DNA of 16,239 nt, from NCBI GenBank assembly GCA_002372135.1, contig DFIN01000022.1, forward strand, positions 1 through 16,239, read 5' to 3'. This document shows, one piece after another, positions 6,427 to 14,275 of this stretch. Position numbers and translations under genes: made by a program. Every line of letters starts with the position of its first letter. Within the stretch, counting starts at the first letter, position 1. Source of the DNA: Bacteroidales bacterium UBA3696 (GTDB lineage Bacteria > Bacteroidota > Bacteroidia > Bacteroidales > Paludibacteraceae). The notes beneath the pieces were generated by a model. The model saw only the letters and a program-made list of their open reading frames with translations. It made no database searches and was not told the origin of the DNA.

Positions 6427-6456
6427 CAAAGATAATGTAAAATTTACGAAACCGAA
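6427..6456 (-). promoter_or_regulatory. Putative Bacteroidota promoter for the AAA_14 ATPase group
   Basis: The -7 element TATCTTTG (minus strand 6434-6427) matches TAnnTTTG fully. At the -33 distance there is only TTTTCG, a poor match to TTTG. It overlaps the last codons of pth. Confidence 0.5.
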
Positions 6457-7025
6457 AAATTTTTCTTATTGAATAGATTCATGGTACGTTCAATGCCTTG
6501 CAGGCAAAAAGAAGGGATGATTTCGTTGGTTATTTTCAGGTATTGAGGCAAGACCTTTTGTTCCTCGTCAGTCCATTCACCGAGGACAAAACCTATTTGT
6601 GCGCCACGGTTATAATCGTTGCCTATCCCAAAGCGCACACGCGCATAGTTCTCCGTTCCTAACACCTGCTGGATATGCCCCAACCCGTTATGCCCGCCGT
6701 TGGATCCTTTCATCCGAATACGAATCGTACCAAACGGCAAGTTGAGGTCATCCACCATCACGAGCATATTCTCCACGGGGACATTTTCCTTGTTCAACCA
6801 ATAGCGCACGGCATTCCCGCTCAAATTCATAAAAGTAGATGGTTTGAGTAGTACTATTTCGGCATTCTTGATGCGTCCTCGTGCCACCATACCATAGCGA
6901 TGATCCTCAAAAACAAGGTTGGACGCTTCTGCAAAAGCGTCCAACATCTTGAAACCTATGTTGTGCCGGGTATTGCGGTACTCATCGCCTATGTTACCGA
7001 GCCCGACTATCAAAAATCGACTCAT
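6444..7025 (-). CDS. pth: Peptidyl-tRNA hydrolase
   Basis: A 193-aa cytoplasmic esterase that releases peptides from prematurely dissociated peptidyl-tRNAs and recycles tRNA. All family signatures are present: LIVGLGNIGDEYRNTRHNIGF with N11 and catalytic H21, FMNLSG with N67, MVDDLNLPFG with D93, and KGSNGGHNGLGHI with H112/N113. Length is typical for bacterial Pth. It begins 9 bp after the rplY stop, so the two are co-transcribed; this pairing is common in Bacteroidales and other phyla. Confidence 0.97.
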   Translation of the reverse strand: MSRFLIVGLGNIGDEYRNTRHNIGFKMLDAFAEASNLVFEDHRYGMVARGRIKNAEIVLLKPSTFMNLSGNAVRYWLNKENVPVENMLVMVDDLNLPFGTIRIRMKGSNGGHNGLGHIQQVLGTENYARVRFGIGNDYNRGAQIGFVLGEWTDEEQKVLPQYLKITNEIIPSFCLQGIERTMNLFNKKNFSVS

Positions 7026-7034
7026 TGCATCTTA

Positions 7035-7604
7035 TTATGCTTCAGCAGCTGCAGCAGCACTGGCACGAGTGGCTTTCACTTGTGCTACACAAGCCCCCTT
7101 CGGATTCATCAACTGCAAACCTTCCATCTGAATATCACCTACGGCAATCTTCTTGCCCAAACCAAGCGTTGTTACATCCACAACCACGCGGTCAGGAATT
7201 TGAGTATAGATACCACGCACTTTCAGTTTGCGCATCTCAAGGCTCAACTTACCACCGGCTTTCACACCTTCTGCGTGACCGGTCAATTGTACAGGAATCT
7301 CTACCGTAACAGGTTTCTGCTCATTCACCTCCAAGAAATCAATGTGAAGTACGTTCTCGCTAACAGGATGGAACTGCATCTCTTTAACCACTGCCATGCG
7401 CTTCTGACCACCAATGGTTAAAGCCACAGCCATTGTGTCGGGCGTATAAATGAGTTTGCGTACATCCTCTTTACCAACAGTGAAAGTGATGTTCTCACCC
7501 AAACCATACAAATTGCAGGGAACTAAATCTTGCTTACGAAGAGCCTTAGCGGCTTTTTTGCCGTACTCCGAACGAACGGTACCGGCGAGTTCAAATGTTT
7601 TCAT
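7035..7604 (-). CDS. rplY: 50S ribosomal protein L25 / general stress protein Ctc
   Basis: A 189-aa protein of the long (CTC-type) L25 family, which binds 5S rRNA. The N-terminal L25 domain spans residues about 1-95 (MKTFELAGTVRSEYGKKAAKALRKQ, then LVPCNLYG and FHPVSENVLHIDFLEV). The C-terminal TL5/CTC beta domain spans about 97-180 (KPVTVEIPVQLTGHAEGVKAGG, DRVVVDVTTLGLGKKI). It ends in an alanine-rich tail, as in many Bacteroidales homologues. It lies upstream of pth and downstream of tRNA-Gln, whose promoter probably serves all three. Confidence 0.96.
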   Translation of the reverse strand: MKTFELAGTVRSEYGKKAAKALRKQDLVPCNLYGLGENITFTVGKEDVRKLIYTPDTMAVALTIGGQKRMAVVKEMQFHPVSENVLHIDFLEVNEQKPVTVEIPVQLTGHAEGVKAGGKLSLEMRKLKVRGIYTQIPDRVVVDVTTLGLGKKIAVGDIQMEGLQLMNPKGACVAQVKATRASAAAAAEA

Positions 7605-7706
7605 AAATTAAATTGTGTTACTCAATATAGGACATAAAAAATTCAAAACCCATCACTGAATTTTGGTTTGTGCAAATGGATGTCCTTATCCCATCACACT
7701 ACTTTT

Positions 7707-7733
7707 GGGTTCTCGACCTGCAGTCTCCTACCC
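7707..7733 (-). other. Hairpin in the tRNA-Gln to rplY leader
   Basis: On the minus strand GGGT pairs with ACCC, enclosing a symmetric purine internal loop (AGGA opposite GAGA) and an inner GAC/GTC stem with loop TGCAG. The hairpin starts a few bases after the tRNA 3' end. There is no T-run after it, so it is not a simple intrinsic terminator; it may be a processing or leader structure. Confidence 0.45.
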
Positions 7734-7738
7734 TTTTG

Positions 7739-7809
7739 TTGCCTAACGAGGAGTCGAACCTCGCCCCTCAGAACCAAAATCTGATGTACTACCGATATAC
7801 GATTAGGCA
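7739..7809 (-). tRNA. tRNA-Gln (anticodon TTG)
   Basis: A complete cloverleaf can be drawn by hand. The acceptor stem is TGCCTAA/TTAGGCA with discriminator A, the D arm is GTAT/GTAC with an ATCGGTA loop, the anticodon stem is TCAGA/TCTGA with loop TTTTGGT giving anticodon TTG (reads CAA), and the T arm is CGAGG/CCTCG with loop TTCGACT. The 3' CCA is not encoded. Length is 71 nt. Confidence 0.96.
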
Positions 7810-7832
7810 CCATTGCTTCTCAAAAGCGGGCG

Positions 7833-7863
7833 CAAAAGTACTGCCATTTTTTAATCTGACAAA
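7833..7863 (-). promoter_or_regulatory. Promoter of tRNA-Gln (and probably rplY-pth)
   Basis: On the minus strand the -7 element TACTTTTG (7840-7833) and the -33 element TTTG (7863-7860) are separated by 19 bp, an almost ideal Bacteroidota primary-sigma promoter. It ends 23 bp before the tRNA 5' end. No other convincing promoter is seen before rplY. Confidence 0.82.
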
Positions 7864-7869
7864 TTTTTT

Positions 7870-7904
7870 GGGCAAAAATTTGACCAAAAATGCCATTTTT
7901 GCCC
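7870..7904. repeat. Inverted repeat downstream of leuS
   Basis: GGGCAAAAAT (7870-7879) and ATTTTTGCCC (7895-7904) are perfect inverted arms around a 15-nt loop. The element lies between the leuS stop and the -33 box of the tRNA promoter. It might end leuS transcription or bind a regulator, but it lacks a T-run on the minus strand. Confidence 0.45.
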
Positions 7905-7948
7905 CAAAAACTTCTTTCTTACCGCCTAAAAACTTCTGCTTTCGCCGT

Positions 7949-10777
7949 TTAAAGAACGATATTGACAATCTTACCCGGCACAACAATGACGCGTTTTGGG
8001 GTACCGCCGACAAGGAATTTGCGTGTTTCCTCCGCTTCAAGCACAGCGCGTTCCACTTCCTCTTTCCCCATCGTTTTGGGCAAAGTGATGACAAAACGCA
8101 TCTTGCCGTTGAATTGAACGGGATACTTCACACCGCTTTCTTCCAAGTATTGCTCATCCCAAGTCGGCCAAGGTTGGTCAATCACGAAATCGGTGTGTCC
8201 GCAACGCTCCCACATCGCCTCAGCTATATGAGGAGCATAAGGGGCTATTACGACGGCTATCTGCTCCAATACCGCACGCTTGTTACAAGCGAGTTGCTGC
8301 AACTCGCTTTGAGCAATCATAAACGCCGGAATAGACGTATTGAACGAGTAGTTGTCTATATCCCACGTGATTTTCTTTATCAACTTGTGCAGGCTACGCA
8401 ACTCCTCTTTGGTAGGTTCTCCGTCTGCCGGTGCCTCGTACATATTCCATAATTTGCGCAAGAAACGGTGTACACCGTCTATACCGTTTGTATCCCACGG
8501 TTTGGACATTTCCAACGGTCCCAAAAACATCTCATACATACGTAGCGTATCGGCTCCATAGTTAGCCACTATATCGTCCGGATTGACCACATTATACATT
8601 GATTTGGACATCTTTTCGACAGCCCAGCCGCATATATATTGCTTTTGCGTAGGGGTACCTATGTACGGATTATCTTCGTCCACCGTGCCGTCCGAATAGA
8701 CAAAACGCGCTTTGGCATAATCCGGCGACCAACTGCGGAAGGCGGCTATATCCAATATATCGTTCTTCACGATATTGATATCCACATGGATAGGCTGTAC
8801 CTTATTCTTATAGGGAGGCGTATCAATCAGGTTGTAACTCACATAGAGGTTGCCGTCCGAATCATCTCCCGTATAGCGATAGACAAAATTGCTACGTCCC
8901 TGGATCATACCCTGATTGATCAGTTTCTTGAACGGCTCGTCCTCGCATGCATACCCTAAGTCGTAGAGGAACTTGTTGCAGAAACGTGAATAAATAAGGT
9001 GTCCCGTAGCATGTTCCGTACCGCCAATATACAGATTGACAGCCTGCCAGTATCGGTTGGCTTCACGGCTCACCAACTCCTTATCGTTATGATTATCCAT
9101 ATAACGCAGGAAGTAGAACGACGAACCGGCAAAACCCGGCATCGTGCACAACTCGATGGGATAAACCGTCTGATTGTCTATAAGAGAGCGGCTGACCACT
9201 TTTCTATTCTTCTCGTCCCAAGCCCACAAGTCAGCATGACCCAGCGGGGGCTGCCCATCCGCCGTTGGGTGAAAATCAGAGACCTCAGGAAGGCAGAGAG
9301 GCAGACAATCTTCGGGAATGAGGTAAGGCATATTATCCTTATAATATACAGGGAAAGGCTCACCCCAATAGCGCTGCCGCGAGAAGATTGCATCACGCAG
9401 ACGGTAATTAACCTTCACGCGACCGATACCCTTTTCGGATATATATTGTTTCATCTTGGCAATCGCCTCCTTGACCGTCAGACCGTTCAAAAAATCAGAA
9501 TTGATCATCTTGCCTTCCTTCGCGTCCCAACTCTGTTCACTGACATCTGCGCCTTCAATCAGCGGAATAATAGGCAGGTTGAAATGCTTGGCAAAAGCAT
9601 AGTCACGGCTGTCATGAGCCGGTACTGCCATAATGGCACCCGTACCATACCCAGCCAACACATAATCGCTGATATAAATAGGTATCTCGTTCCCCGTAAT
9701 AGGATGAATGGCATAACTACCTGTGAACACACCCGTTACTTGTCGGTCGGCAATGCGTTCACGCTCCGTTCGACGGCGGCAACGAAGCAGATACTGTTCC
9801 ACCTCCTGCTTATGCTCATCGGTCAGGACGCGGCTGACATATTCGCTCTCCGGTGCCAAGACCATAAACGTAACACCAAATAGAGTATCCGCCCGTGTAG
9901 TAAAGATGGTGAAGGGCTCTGCCTGCCCCTTTATCCGGAACTGCATCTCTGCTCCTTCCGAACGCCCAATCCAATTGCGTTGGGTGTCTTTAAGGCTCTC
10001 GCTCCAGTCGATGGTGTCCAAACCGTCCAACAACCGTTGAGCGTATGCACTGACGCGCCAGCACCACTGACGCATCACACGCTGTTCCACAGGATGTCCG
10101 CCACGAACACTCAACCCCTCGCTCACCTCGTCGTTAGCCAATACAGTTCCCAATGCCGGACACCAATTCACCTTCGTATCTGCCAGATAAGCGATACGGT
10201 ATTGCATCAACCGTTCTTGCTGCTCTTTTTCAGATAATTGGCTCCATGTTGGGTCTTCTTTTTCCCAACGCGAAACCAACTCGCTGATGGGGCGCGCCTG
10301 CTGCTTTTCCGAATCGTAATAGGAATTGAACATCTGCTCAAAGATCCACTGTGTCCAGCGATAAAAATCAGGCGAACAAGTCCGCACCTCACGATCCCAA
10401 TCATAGCAAAAACCAATGGCACGAAGCTGCTCTATATAGCGTGCTATGTTGCGTTTGGTAGTTACTTCGGGATGCTGACCTGTTTGGATGGCATATTGCT
10501 CAGCGGGAAGCCCATAGGCATCAAATCCCATCGGGTGCAACACGCGAAATCCTTGTTGCCTCTTATATCGCGCCACGATATCCGACGCTATATACCCCAA
10601 CGGGTGCCCCACATGCAACCCCGCTCCTGACGGATAGGGAAACATATCCAATACATAATAGGGCTTTTTAGAAGTAGTTCGGTCGTCTTTTTCAGATGGG
10701 TTCGCCACTTTATATGCATGGGCGGCATCCCAGCGTTGCTGCCATTTCTGCTCAATGGCACGAAAATCATAGTCCAT
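7949..10777 (-). CDS. leuS: Leucine-tRNA ligase (LeuRS)
   Basis: A 942-aa class I aminoacyl-tRNA synthetase charging tRNA-Leu. It has the HIGH-type motif HVGH at 55-58 within PYPSGAGLHVGHPLGY. The CP1 editing domain carries TTRADTLFGV from residue 293 and GAIMAVPAHDSRD further on. The KMSKS motif is at 722-726, followed by the anticodon-binding domain (WDIDNYSFNTSIPAFM) and a lysine/valine-rich C-terminal domain. It is longer than the roughly 860-aa E. coli enzyme because of an insertion before KMSKS (around YTGDDSDGNLYVSYNLID), which is usual in Bacteroidota. The start MDYDFRAIEQKWQ is the standard family start, 22 bp downstream of a good -7 box. It is transcribed divergently from iorA. Confidence 0.97.
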   Translation of the reverse strand: MDYDFRAIEQKWQQRWDAAHAYKVANPSEKDDRTTSKKPYYVLDMFPYPSGAGLHVGHPLGYIASDIVARYKRQQGFRVLHPMGFDAYGLPAEQYAIQTGQHPEVTTKRNIARYIEQLRAIGFCYDWDREVRTCSPDFYRWTQWIFEQMFNSYYDSEKQQARPISELVSRWEKEDPTWSQLSEKEQQERLMQYRIAYLADTKVNWCPALGTVLANDEVSEGLSVRGGHPVEQRVMRQWCWRVSAYAQRLLDGLDTIDWSESLKDTQRNWIGRSEGAEMQFRIKGQAEPFTIFTTRADTLFGVTFMVLAPESEYVSRVLTDEHKQEVEQYLLRCRRRTERERIADRQVTGVFTGSYAIHPITGNEIPIYISDYVLAGYGTGAIMAVPAHDSRDYAFAKHFNLPIIPLIEGADVSEQSWDAKEGKMINSDFLNGLTVKEAIAKMKQYISEKGIGRVKVNYRLRDAIFSRQRYWGEPFPVYYKDNMPYLIPEDCLPLCLPEVSDFHPTADGQPPLGHADLWAWDEKNRKVVSRSLIDNQTVYPIELCTMPGFAGSSFYFLRYMDNHNDKELVSREANRYWQAVNLYIGGTEHATGHLIYSRFCNKFLYDLGYACEDEPFKKLINQGMIQGRSNFVYRYTGDDSDGNLYVSYNLIDTPPYKNKVQPIHVDINIVKNDILDIAAFRSWSPDYAKARFVYSDGTVDEDNPYIGTPTQKQYICGWAVEKMSKSMYNVVNPDDIVANYGADTLRMYEMFLGPLEMSKPWDTNGIDGVHRFLRKLWNMYEAPADGEPTKEELRSLHKLIKKITWDIDNYSFNTSIPAFMIAQSELQQLACNKRAVLEQIAVVIAPYAPHIAEAMWERCGHTDFVIDQPWPTWDEQYLEESGVKYPVQFNGKMRFVITLPKTMGKEEVERAVLEAEETRKFLVGGTPKRVIVVPGKIVNIVL

Positions 10778-10799
10778 AGTCCGTTCAATTTTTGAGCCG

Positions 10800-10831
10800 C
10801 AAAAGTACTGCTTTTTTGTTCATAACAGCAA
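10800..10831 (-). promoter_or_regulatory. leuS promoter
   Basis: On the minus strand the -7 element TACTTTTG (10807-10800) has a TTG at 10831-10829 with a 21-bp spacer. Its position 22 bp before the leuS start codon fits a short 5' leader. Confidence 0.75.
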
Positions 10832-10869
10832 GAAGTGATAATTTTTCAGAATATTTATGCCAAGTTAGG

Positions 10870-10900
10870 TTGGCAAATAGCGGAAAAGGCATTACTTTTG
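10870..10900 (+). promoter_or_regulatory. iorA-iorB(-pheS) promoter
   Basis: TTG at 10870-10872 and TACTTTTG at 10893-10900 with a 20-bp spacer match the Bacteroidota consensus. The iorA start codon follows 24 bp later. It is divergent from the leuS promoter within a 147-bp intergenic region. Confidence 0.8.
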
Positions 10901-10924
10901 CCGCGTTGTTAAAACATAAGCGAT

Positions 10925-12547
10925 ATGAAACACTTGCTATTAGGCGATGAGGCCATTGCTCAAGGGGCTATTGATGCCGGTTTGAGCGGCGTGTATGCTT
11001 ATCCCGGTACACCTTCTACCGAGATAACAGAGTACATCCAGATGTATGAAGCCAAGAAAAAGGAAGGGGACAGCATTTTCTGCCGCTGGGCGACTAACGA
11101 GAAAACAGCCATGGAGGCTGCCTTAGGTATGTCCTACATGGGTAAGCGCGCATTGGTATGCATGAAGCATGTGGGCATGAATGTGTGTGCTGACGCATTT
11201 ATGAATGCAGCCATAACGGGTGTTAATGGAGGTTTGGTAGTGGTCGCAGCTGATGACCCGTCCATGCACTCCTCGCAAAACGAGCAAGACAGCCGCTTCT
11301 ATGGCAAATTTGCCATGATTCCCACTATGGAGCCGAGCAATCAGCAAGAAGCATACGATATGACCCAGGCCGCTTTCGCACTGTCAGAACGCAGGCACAC
11401 ACCTGTTCTCTTACGCGTTACGACACGCATGGCTCACTCGCGCGCCGTAGTCAATACTGCTGAACAAGCCCCCAAGCAAAATGCCAAGTCGATGCCCGAA
11501 AATGTGCAACACTTCATTCTGCTGCCCGCATTTGCCAAAAAGAACTACGCCGAATTGGTTGCCGCCCAAACAGATTTTATCCACGAGTCGGAAACAATGG
11601 GCTACAACCGATATGTAAAAGGACAACAACCCGAACGCGCCATCCTAACCACCGGCATCGGCTATAACTACCTTATGGAGGCCCTGCATGAGGGGCAACA
11701 AAACGATTGGCAAAAAGCCTCCGTTCTCAAAATCACACAATACCCCTTACCTGAGAAGATGATTCGCCAGATGGTGGCAGACGGTGCACAGGAAGTGCTG
11801 GTGATAGAAGAAGGTCAGCCTGTGGTTGAAGAAATGATACGCGGTATGATTCCTTCTACGATACAGGTCAAAGGTCGATTGAGCGGTGCGCTACCCCGCA
11901 TGGGTGAATTGTCGCCCGATTGCGTACGTCTGGCTCTCGGATTACCGGCCCTGCCTGCCAACCAAGCGGACAACTTAGTTGTTAGCCGCCCCCCCGCATT
12001 GTGCCAAGGTTGTGGACACCGCGATATGTATGCCGCCCTTAACGAGGTGGCACGTGAGTATGCCGAACCCCGCATTTTCGGCGACATAGGTTGCTATACT
12101 TTAGGAGCATTGTCGCCTTTCCATGCCATTCATGCTTGCGTTGAAATGGGTGCATCCATCACGATGGCAAAAGGTGCTGCCGATGCAGGACAACACCCCG
12201 CAATAGCCGTCATTGGCGACTCAACCTTTACCCATTCCGGCATGACGGGACTGCTGGACTGCGTGAACTCAAATGCCAATGTAGTCGTTCTCATATCCGA
12301 TAACCTCACCACGGGCATGACCGGCGGGCAAGACTCAGCCGGCACAGGACGATTAGAGCAAATATGCTACGGCGTAGGCGTTGAAAAAGAACATGTGCGC
12401 GTAGTAGTTCCCCTGCCTAAGAATATGGAAGAAATAAAGCAAGTGCTCCGCGAAGAAATCAACTACAACGGCACCAGCGTGGTCATTGCACGTCGCGAGT
12501 GCATTCAAACACTCAAACGTCACCTCAAAAAAGGTCAGAACAAGTAA
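10925..12547 (+). CDS. iorA: Indolepyruvate:ferredoxin oxidoreductase, alpha subunit
   Basis: A 540-aa thiamine-diphosphate subunit. With IorB it decarboxylates aryl pyruvates (indolepyruvate, phenylpyruvate) to aryl-acetyl-CoA, reducing ferredoxin. The N-terminal pyrimidine-binding domain has SGVYAYPGTPSTEI at 21-34 and the conserved glutamate E59 in RWATNEK. The LCQGCGHR motif has C360/C363. The C-terminal TPP domain has GDIGC at 386-390 and GDSTFTHSG starting at 431, with NANVVVLISDN beyond. The chain ends soon after RRECIQTLKRHLKKG, so the C-terminal two-[4Fe-4S] ferredoxin domain of classical archaeal IorA (about 640 aa) is absent. The gene lies just before iorB (44-bp gap). Confidence 0.94.
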   Translation: MKHLLLGDEAIAQGAIDAGLSGVYAYPGTPSTEITEYIQMYEAKKKEGDSIFCRWATNEKTAMEAALGMSYMGKRALVCMKHVGMNVCADAFMNAAITGVNGGLVVVAADDPSMHSSQNEQDSRFYGKFAMIPTMEPSNQQEAYDMTQAAFALSERRHTPVLLRVTTRMAHSRAVVNTAEQAPKQNAKSMPENVQHFILLPAFAKKNYAELVAAQTDFIHESETMGYNRYVKGQQPERAILTTGIGYNYLMEALHEGQQNDWQKASVLKITQYPLPEKMIRQMVADGAQEVLVIEEGQPVVEEMIRGMIPSTIQVKGRLSGALPRMGELSPDCVRLALGLPALPANQADNLVVSRPPALCQGCGHRDMYAALNEVAREYAEPRIFGDIGCYTLGALSPFHAIHACVEMGASITMAKGAADAGQHPAIAVIGDSTFTHSGMTGLLDCVNSNANVVVLISDNLTTGMTGGQDSAGTGRLEQICYGVGVEKEHVRVVVPLPKNMEEIKQVLREEINYNGTSVVIARRECIQTLKRHLKKGQNK

Positions 12548-12591
12548 ATGAGGCAACGCATCAATAACCTATCTCAAAAAGCAACAAACCT

Positions 12592-13179
12592 ATGAAAAAG
12601 AATATAATCTTAGCGGGAGTAGGTGGTCAAGGTATCCTCTCCATCGCAACAGTGATTGGTGAAGCAGCTCTTTCAGAGGGGCTGTACCTCAAGCAAGCCG
12701 AAGTGCACGGAATGAGTCAGCGTGGAGGAGATGTGCAATCCAACCTGCGTTTGAGTAGCGACCCGATTATGAGCGACCTCATCGAAAAAGGCAGTGCCGA
12801 TCTTATCATATCGTTAGAACCGATGGAGGCCCTGCGGTATGTATCCTACCTCGCACCGAACGGTTGGATCGTAACATCCTCTATTCCCTTTGTCAATATC
12901 CCCAATTACCCGCCTTTGGACGAAGTGATTACCCATATCAGTGCCTTCTCCAACCACGTGCTATTGGATGTAGAGACACTCGCTAAAGAAGCCGGTGCTC
13001 CCCAGCAAGCCGCCAATATGGTGCTGCTTGGAGCCGCCATCCCCATGCTCGGTATAGACCACGACAAGATGATAGCCGGCGTACAGCGTGTATTTGCCCG
13101 CAAAGGAGAAACGGTCGTGGCTACTAACGTGGCAGCCGTAGAAGCCGGCTATAACTACGCCATCAACAAAATGAAATAA
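12592..13179 (+). CDS. iorB: Indolepyruvate:ferredoxin oxidoreductase, beta subunit
   Basis: A 195-aa protein of the 2-oxoacid:ferredoxin oxidoreductase gamma-type domain. It has the family start ILAGVGGQGILSIATVIGEAA at 6-26, the loop AEVHGMSQRGGDVQSNLRLS at 36-55, which contributes to the CoA/active-site region, and EPMEALRY further on. It forms the heteromeric enzyme with the adjacent iorA product. Length is typical. The pheS gene starts only 12 bp after its stop, so the three genes are likely one transcript, linking aromatic amino acid catabolism and phenylalanine charging at least by transcription. Confidence 0.94.
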   Translation: MKKNIILAGVGGQGILSIATVIGEAALSEGLYLKQAEVHGMSQRGGDVQSNLRLSSDPIMSDLIEKGSADLIISLEPMEALRYVSYLAPNGWIVTSSIPFVNIPNYPPLDEVITHISAFSNHVLLDVETLAKEAGAPQQAANMVLLGAAIPMLGIDHDKMIAGVQRVFARKGETVVATNVAAVEAGYNYAINKMK

Positions 13180-13191
13180 ACCTACACATAG

Positions 13192-14259
13192 ATGACACTA
13201 CAAGAACGCATCGACGAGTTGCAAACTCGTGTGCAACAAATGCAAGCAACCAATAAAGAGGAAGTAGAAGCCCTACGTATCAAGTACCTCTCTAAAAAAG
13301 GTGAAGTCAGCGAACTATTCAACGAGTTTAAAGCCCTCAGCAAAGAGCAAAAAGCCCAGTTCGGGCAAGCCATGAACCGACTCCGTCAAGAAGCCGAAAC
13401 ACGCTTGGCGGACTTGCGGAAAACCGTAGAAAACACCGTACAAACAGCACAGAGCAAAGAAGACCTGACCCGTACTCCCGACCCTATTCAAATCGGAACA
13501 CGGCATCCCCTCTCGCTCGTTCGTGAACAGATCATTGATATCTTTTCCCGCATCGGCTTTACGGTGGCAGACGGACCGGAAATAGAGGACGACCTGCATG
13601 TATTCGGTCTGCTCAACTTTGCGCCCGAACATCCGGCACGCGACATGCAAGACACCTTCTTCATTGAAAAAGAAGAGGGCGAACAGCAACCTACCGATGT
13701 CCTGCTTCGTACCCATACGAGCAGTGTACAAACACGTGTCATGACTGAAGCCGCCGAACGCCTTCGTTCAGGCGAACAACAAGCCATCCGCGTACTCTGC
13801 CCCGGACGGGTCTATCGCAACGAAGCCATCTCTGCTCGCGCACACTGCTTCTTCCACCAAGTGGAAGGGCTGTACATCGCCCGCAACGTCAGCTTTGCCG
13901 ACCTGCGACAAGCCCTACTCTACTTCGCCAAAGAGATGTTCGGAGAAAATACCAAAATACGGCTTCGCCCTTCCTATTTCCCCTTCACCGAACCCAGCGC
14001 CGAGATGGACATCTCGTGCCATATATGCGGCGGCAAAGGGTGCGGTTTTTGCAAGCAGACAGGTTGGGTTGAGATACTCGGATGCGGCATGGTGGATCCT
14101 AACGTTTTGGACGCATGCGGCATTGATAGCAAAGAGTTTAGCGGTTATGCGTTCGGTATGGGCGTAGAGCGAATTGCCAACCTCAAATACCGCGTCAAAG
14201 ACTTGCGCCTCTTCTCCGAAAACGACGTCAGATTCCTCAACCAGTTCGTTAGTTGTTAA
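13192..14259 (+). CDS. pheS: Phenylalanine-tRNA ligase, alpha subunit
   Basis: A 355-aa class II synthetase subunit that forms an alpha2-beta2 enzyme with PheT (not in this window). An N-terminal coiled coil spans residues about 1-90 (LQERIDELQTRVQQMQATNKEE). The catalytic core shows HPLSLVREQIIDIFSRIGF, GPEIEDDLHVFGLLNFAPEHPARDMQDTFF in consecutive segments, LRTHTSSVQ, GRVYRNEAISARAHCFFHQVEG, and motif 3 YAFGMGVERIANLKY near the end. It contains a CxxC...CxxC insert (C276, C279, C284, C287), probably zinc-binding, before VEILGCGMVDPNVL; this insert is usual in Bacteroidota. It follows iorB by 12 bp. Confidence 0.97.
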   Translation: MTLQERIDELQTRVQQMQATNKEEVEALRIKYLSKKGEVSELFNEFKALSKEQKAQFGQAMNRLRQEAETRLADLRKTVENTVQTAQSKEDLTRTPDPIQIGTRHPLSLVREQIIDIFSRIGFTVADGPEIEDDLHVFGLLNFAPEHPARDMQDTFFIEKEEGEQQPTDVLLRTHTSSVQTRVMTEAAERLRSGEQQAIRVLCPGRVYRNEAISARAHCFFHQVEGLYIARNVSFADLRQALLYFAKEMFGENTKIRLRPSYFPFTEPSAEMDISCHICGGKGCGFCKQTGWVEILGCGMVDPNVLDACGIDSKEFSGYAFGMGVERIANLKYRVKDLRLFSENDVRFLNQFVSC

Positions 14260-14275
14260 TTCTTTTCCCCAAAGG

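Noticed and set aside
7870..7904. Inverted repeat as a leuS intrinsic terminator
   Set aside because: The stem is A/T-rich with a 15-nt loop and has no T-run on the minus strand; kept only as an inverted repeat.
7789..8094. Minus-strand 101-codon frame overlapping the tRNA promoter and the leuS end
   Set aside because: It is a lysine/phenylalanine-rich product of AT-rich intergenic DNA in the wrong frame over the leuS C-terminus and the tRNA promoter.
9178..9883. Long plus-strand frame of up to 294 codons opposite leuS
   Set aside because: It is the antisense shadow of a strongly conserved leuS; its translation has no family features.
14174..14275. Upstream extension of the GHL10 gene overlapping the end of pheS
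   Set aside because: It would add 34 residues of out-of-frame pheS sequence before a clear signal peptide; the ATG at 14276 is the sensible start.
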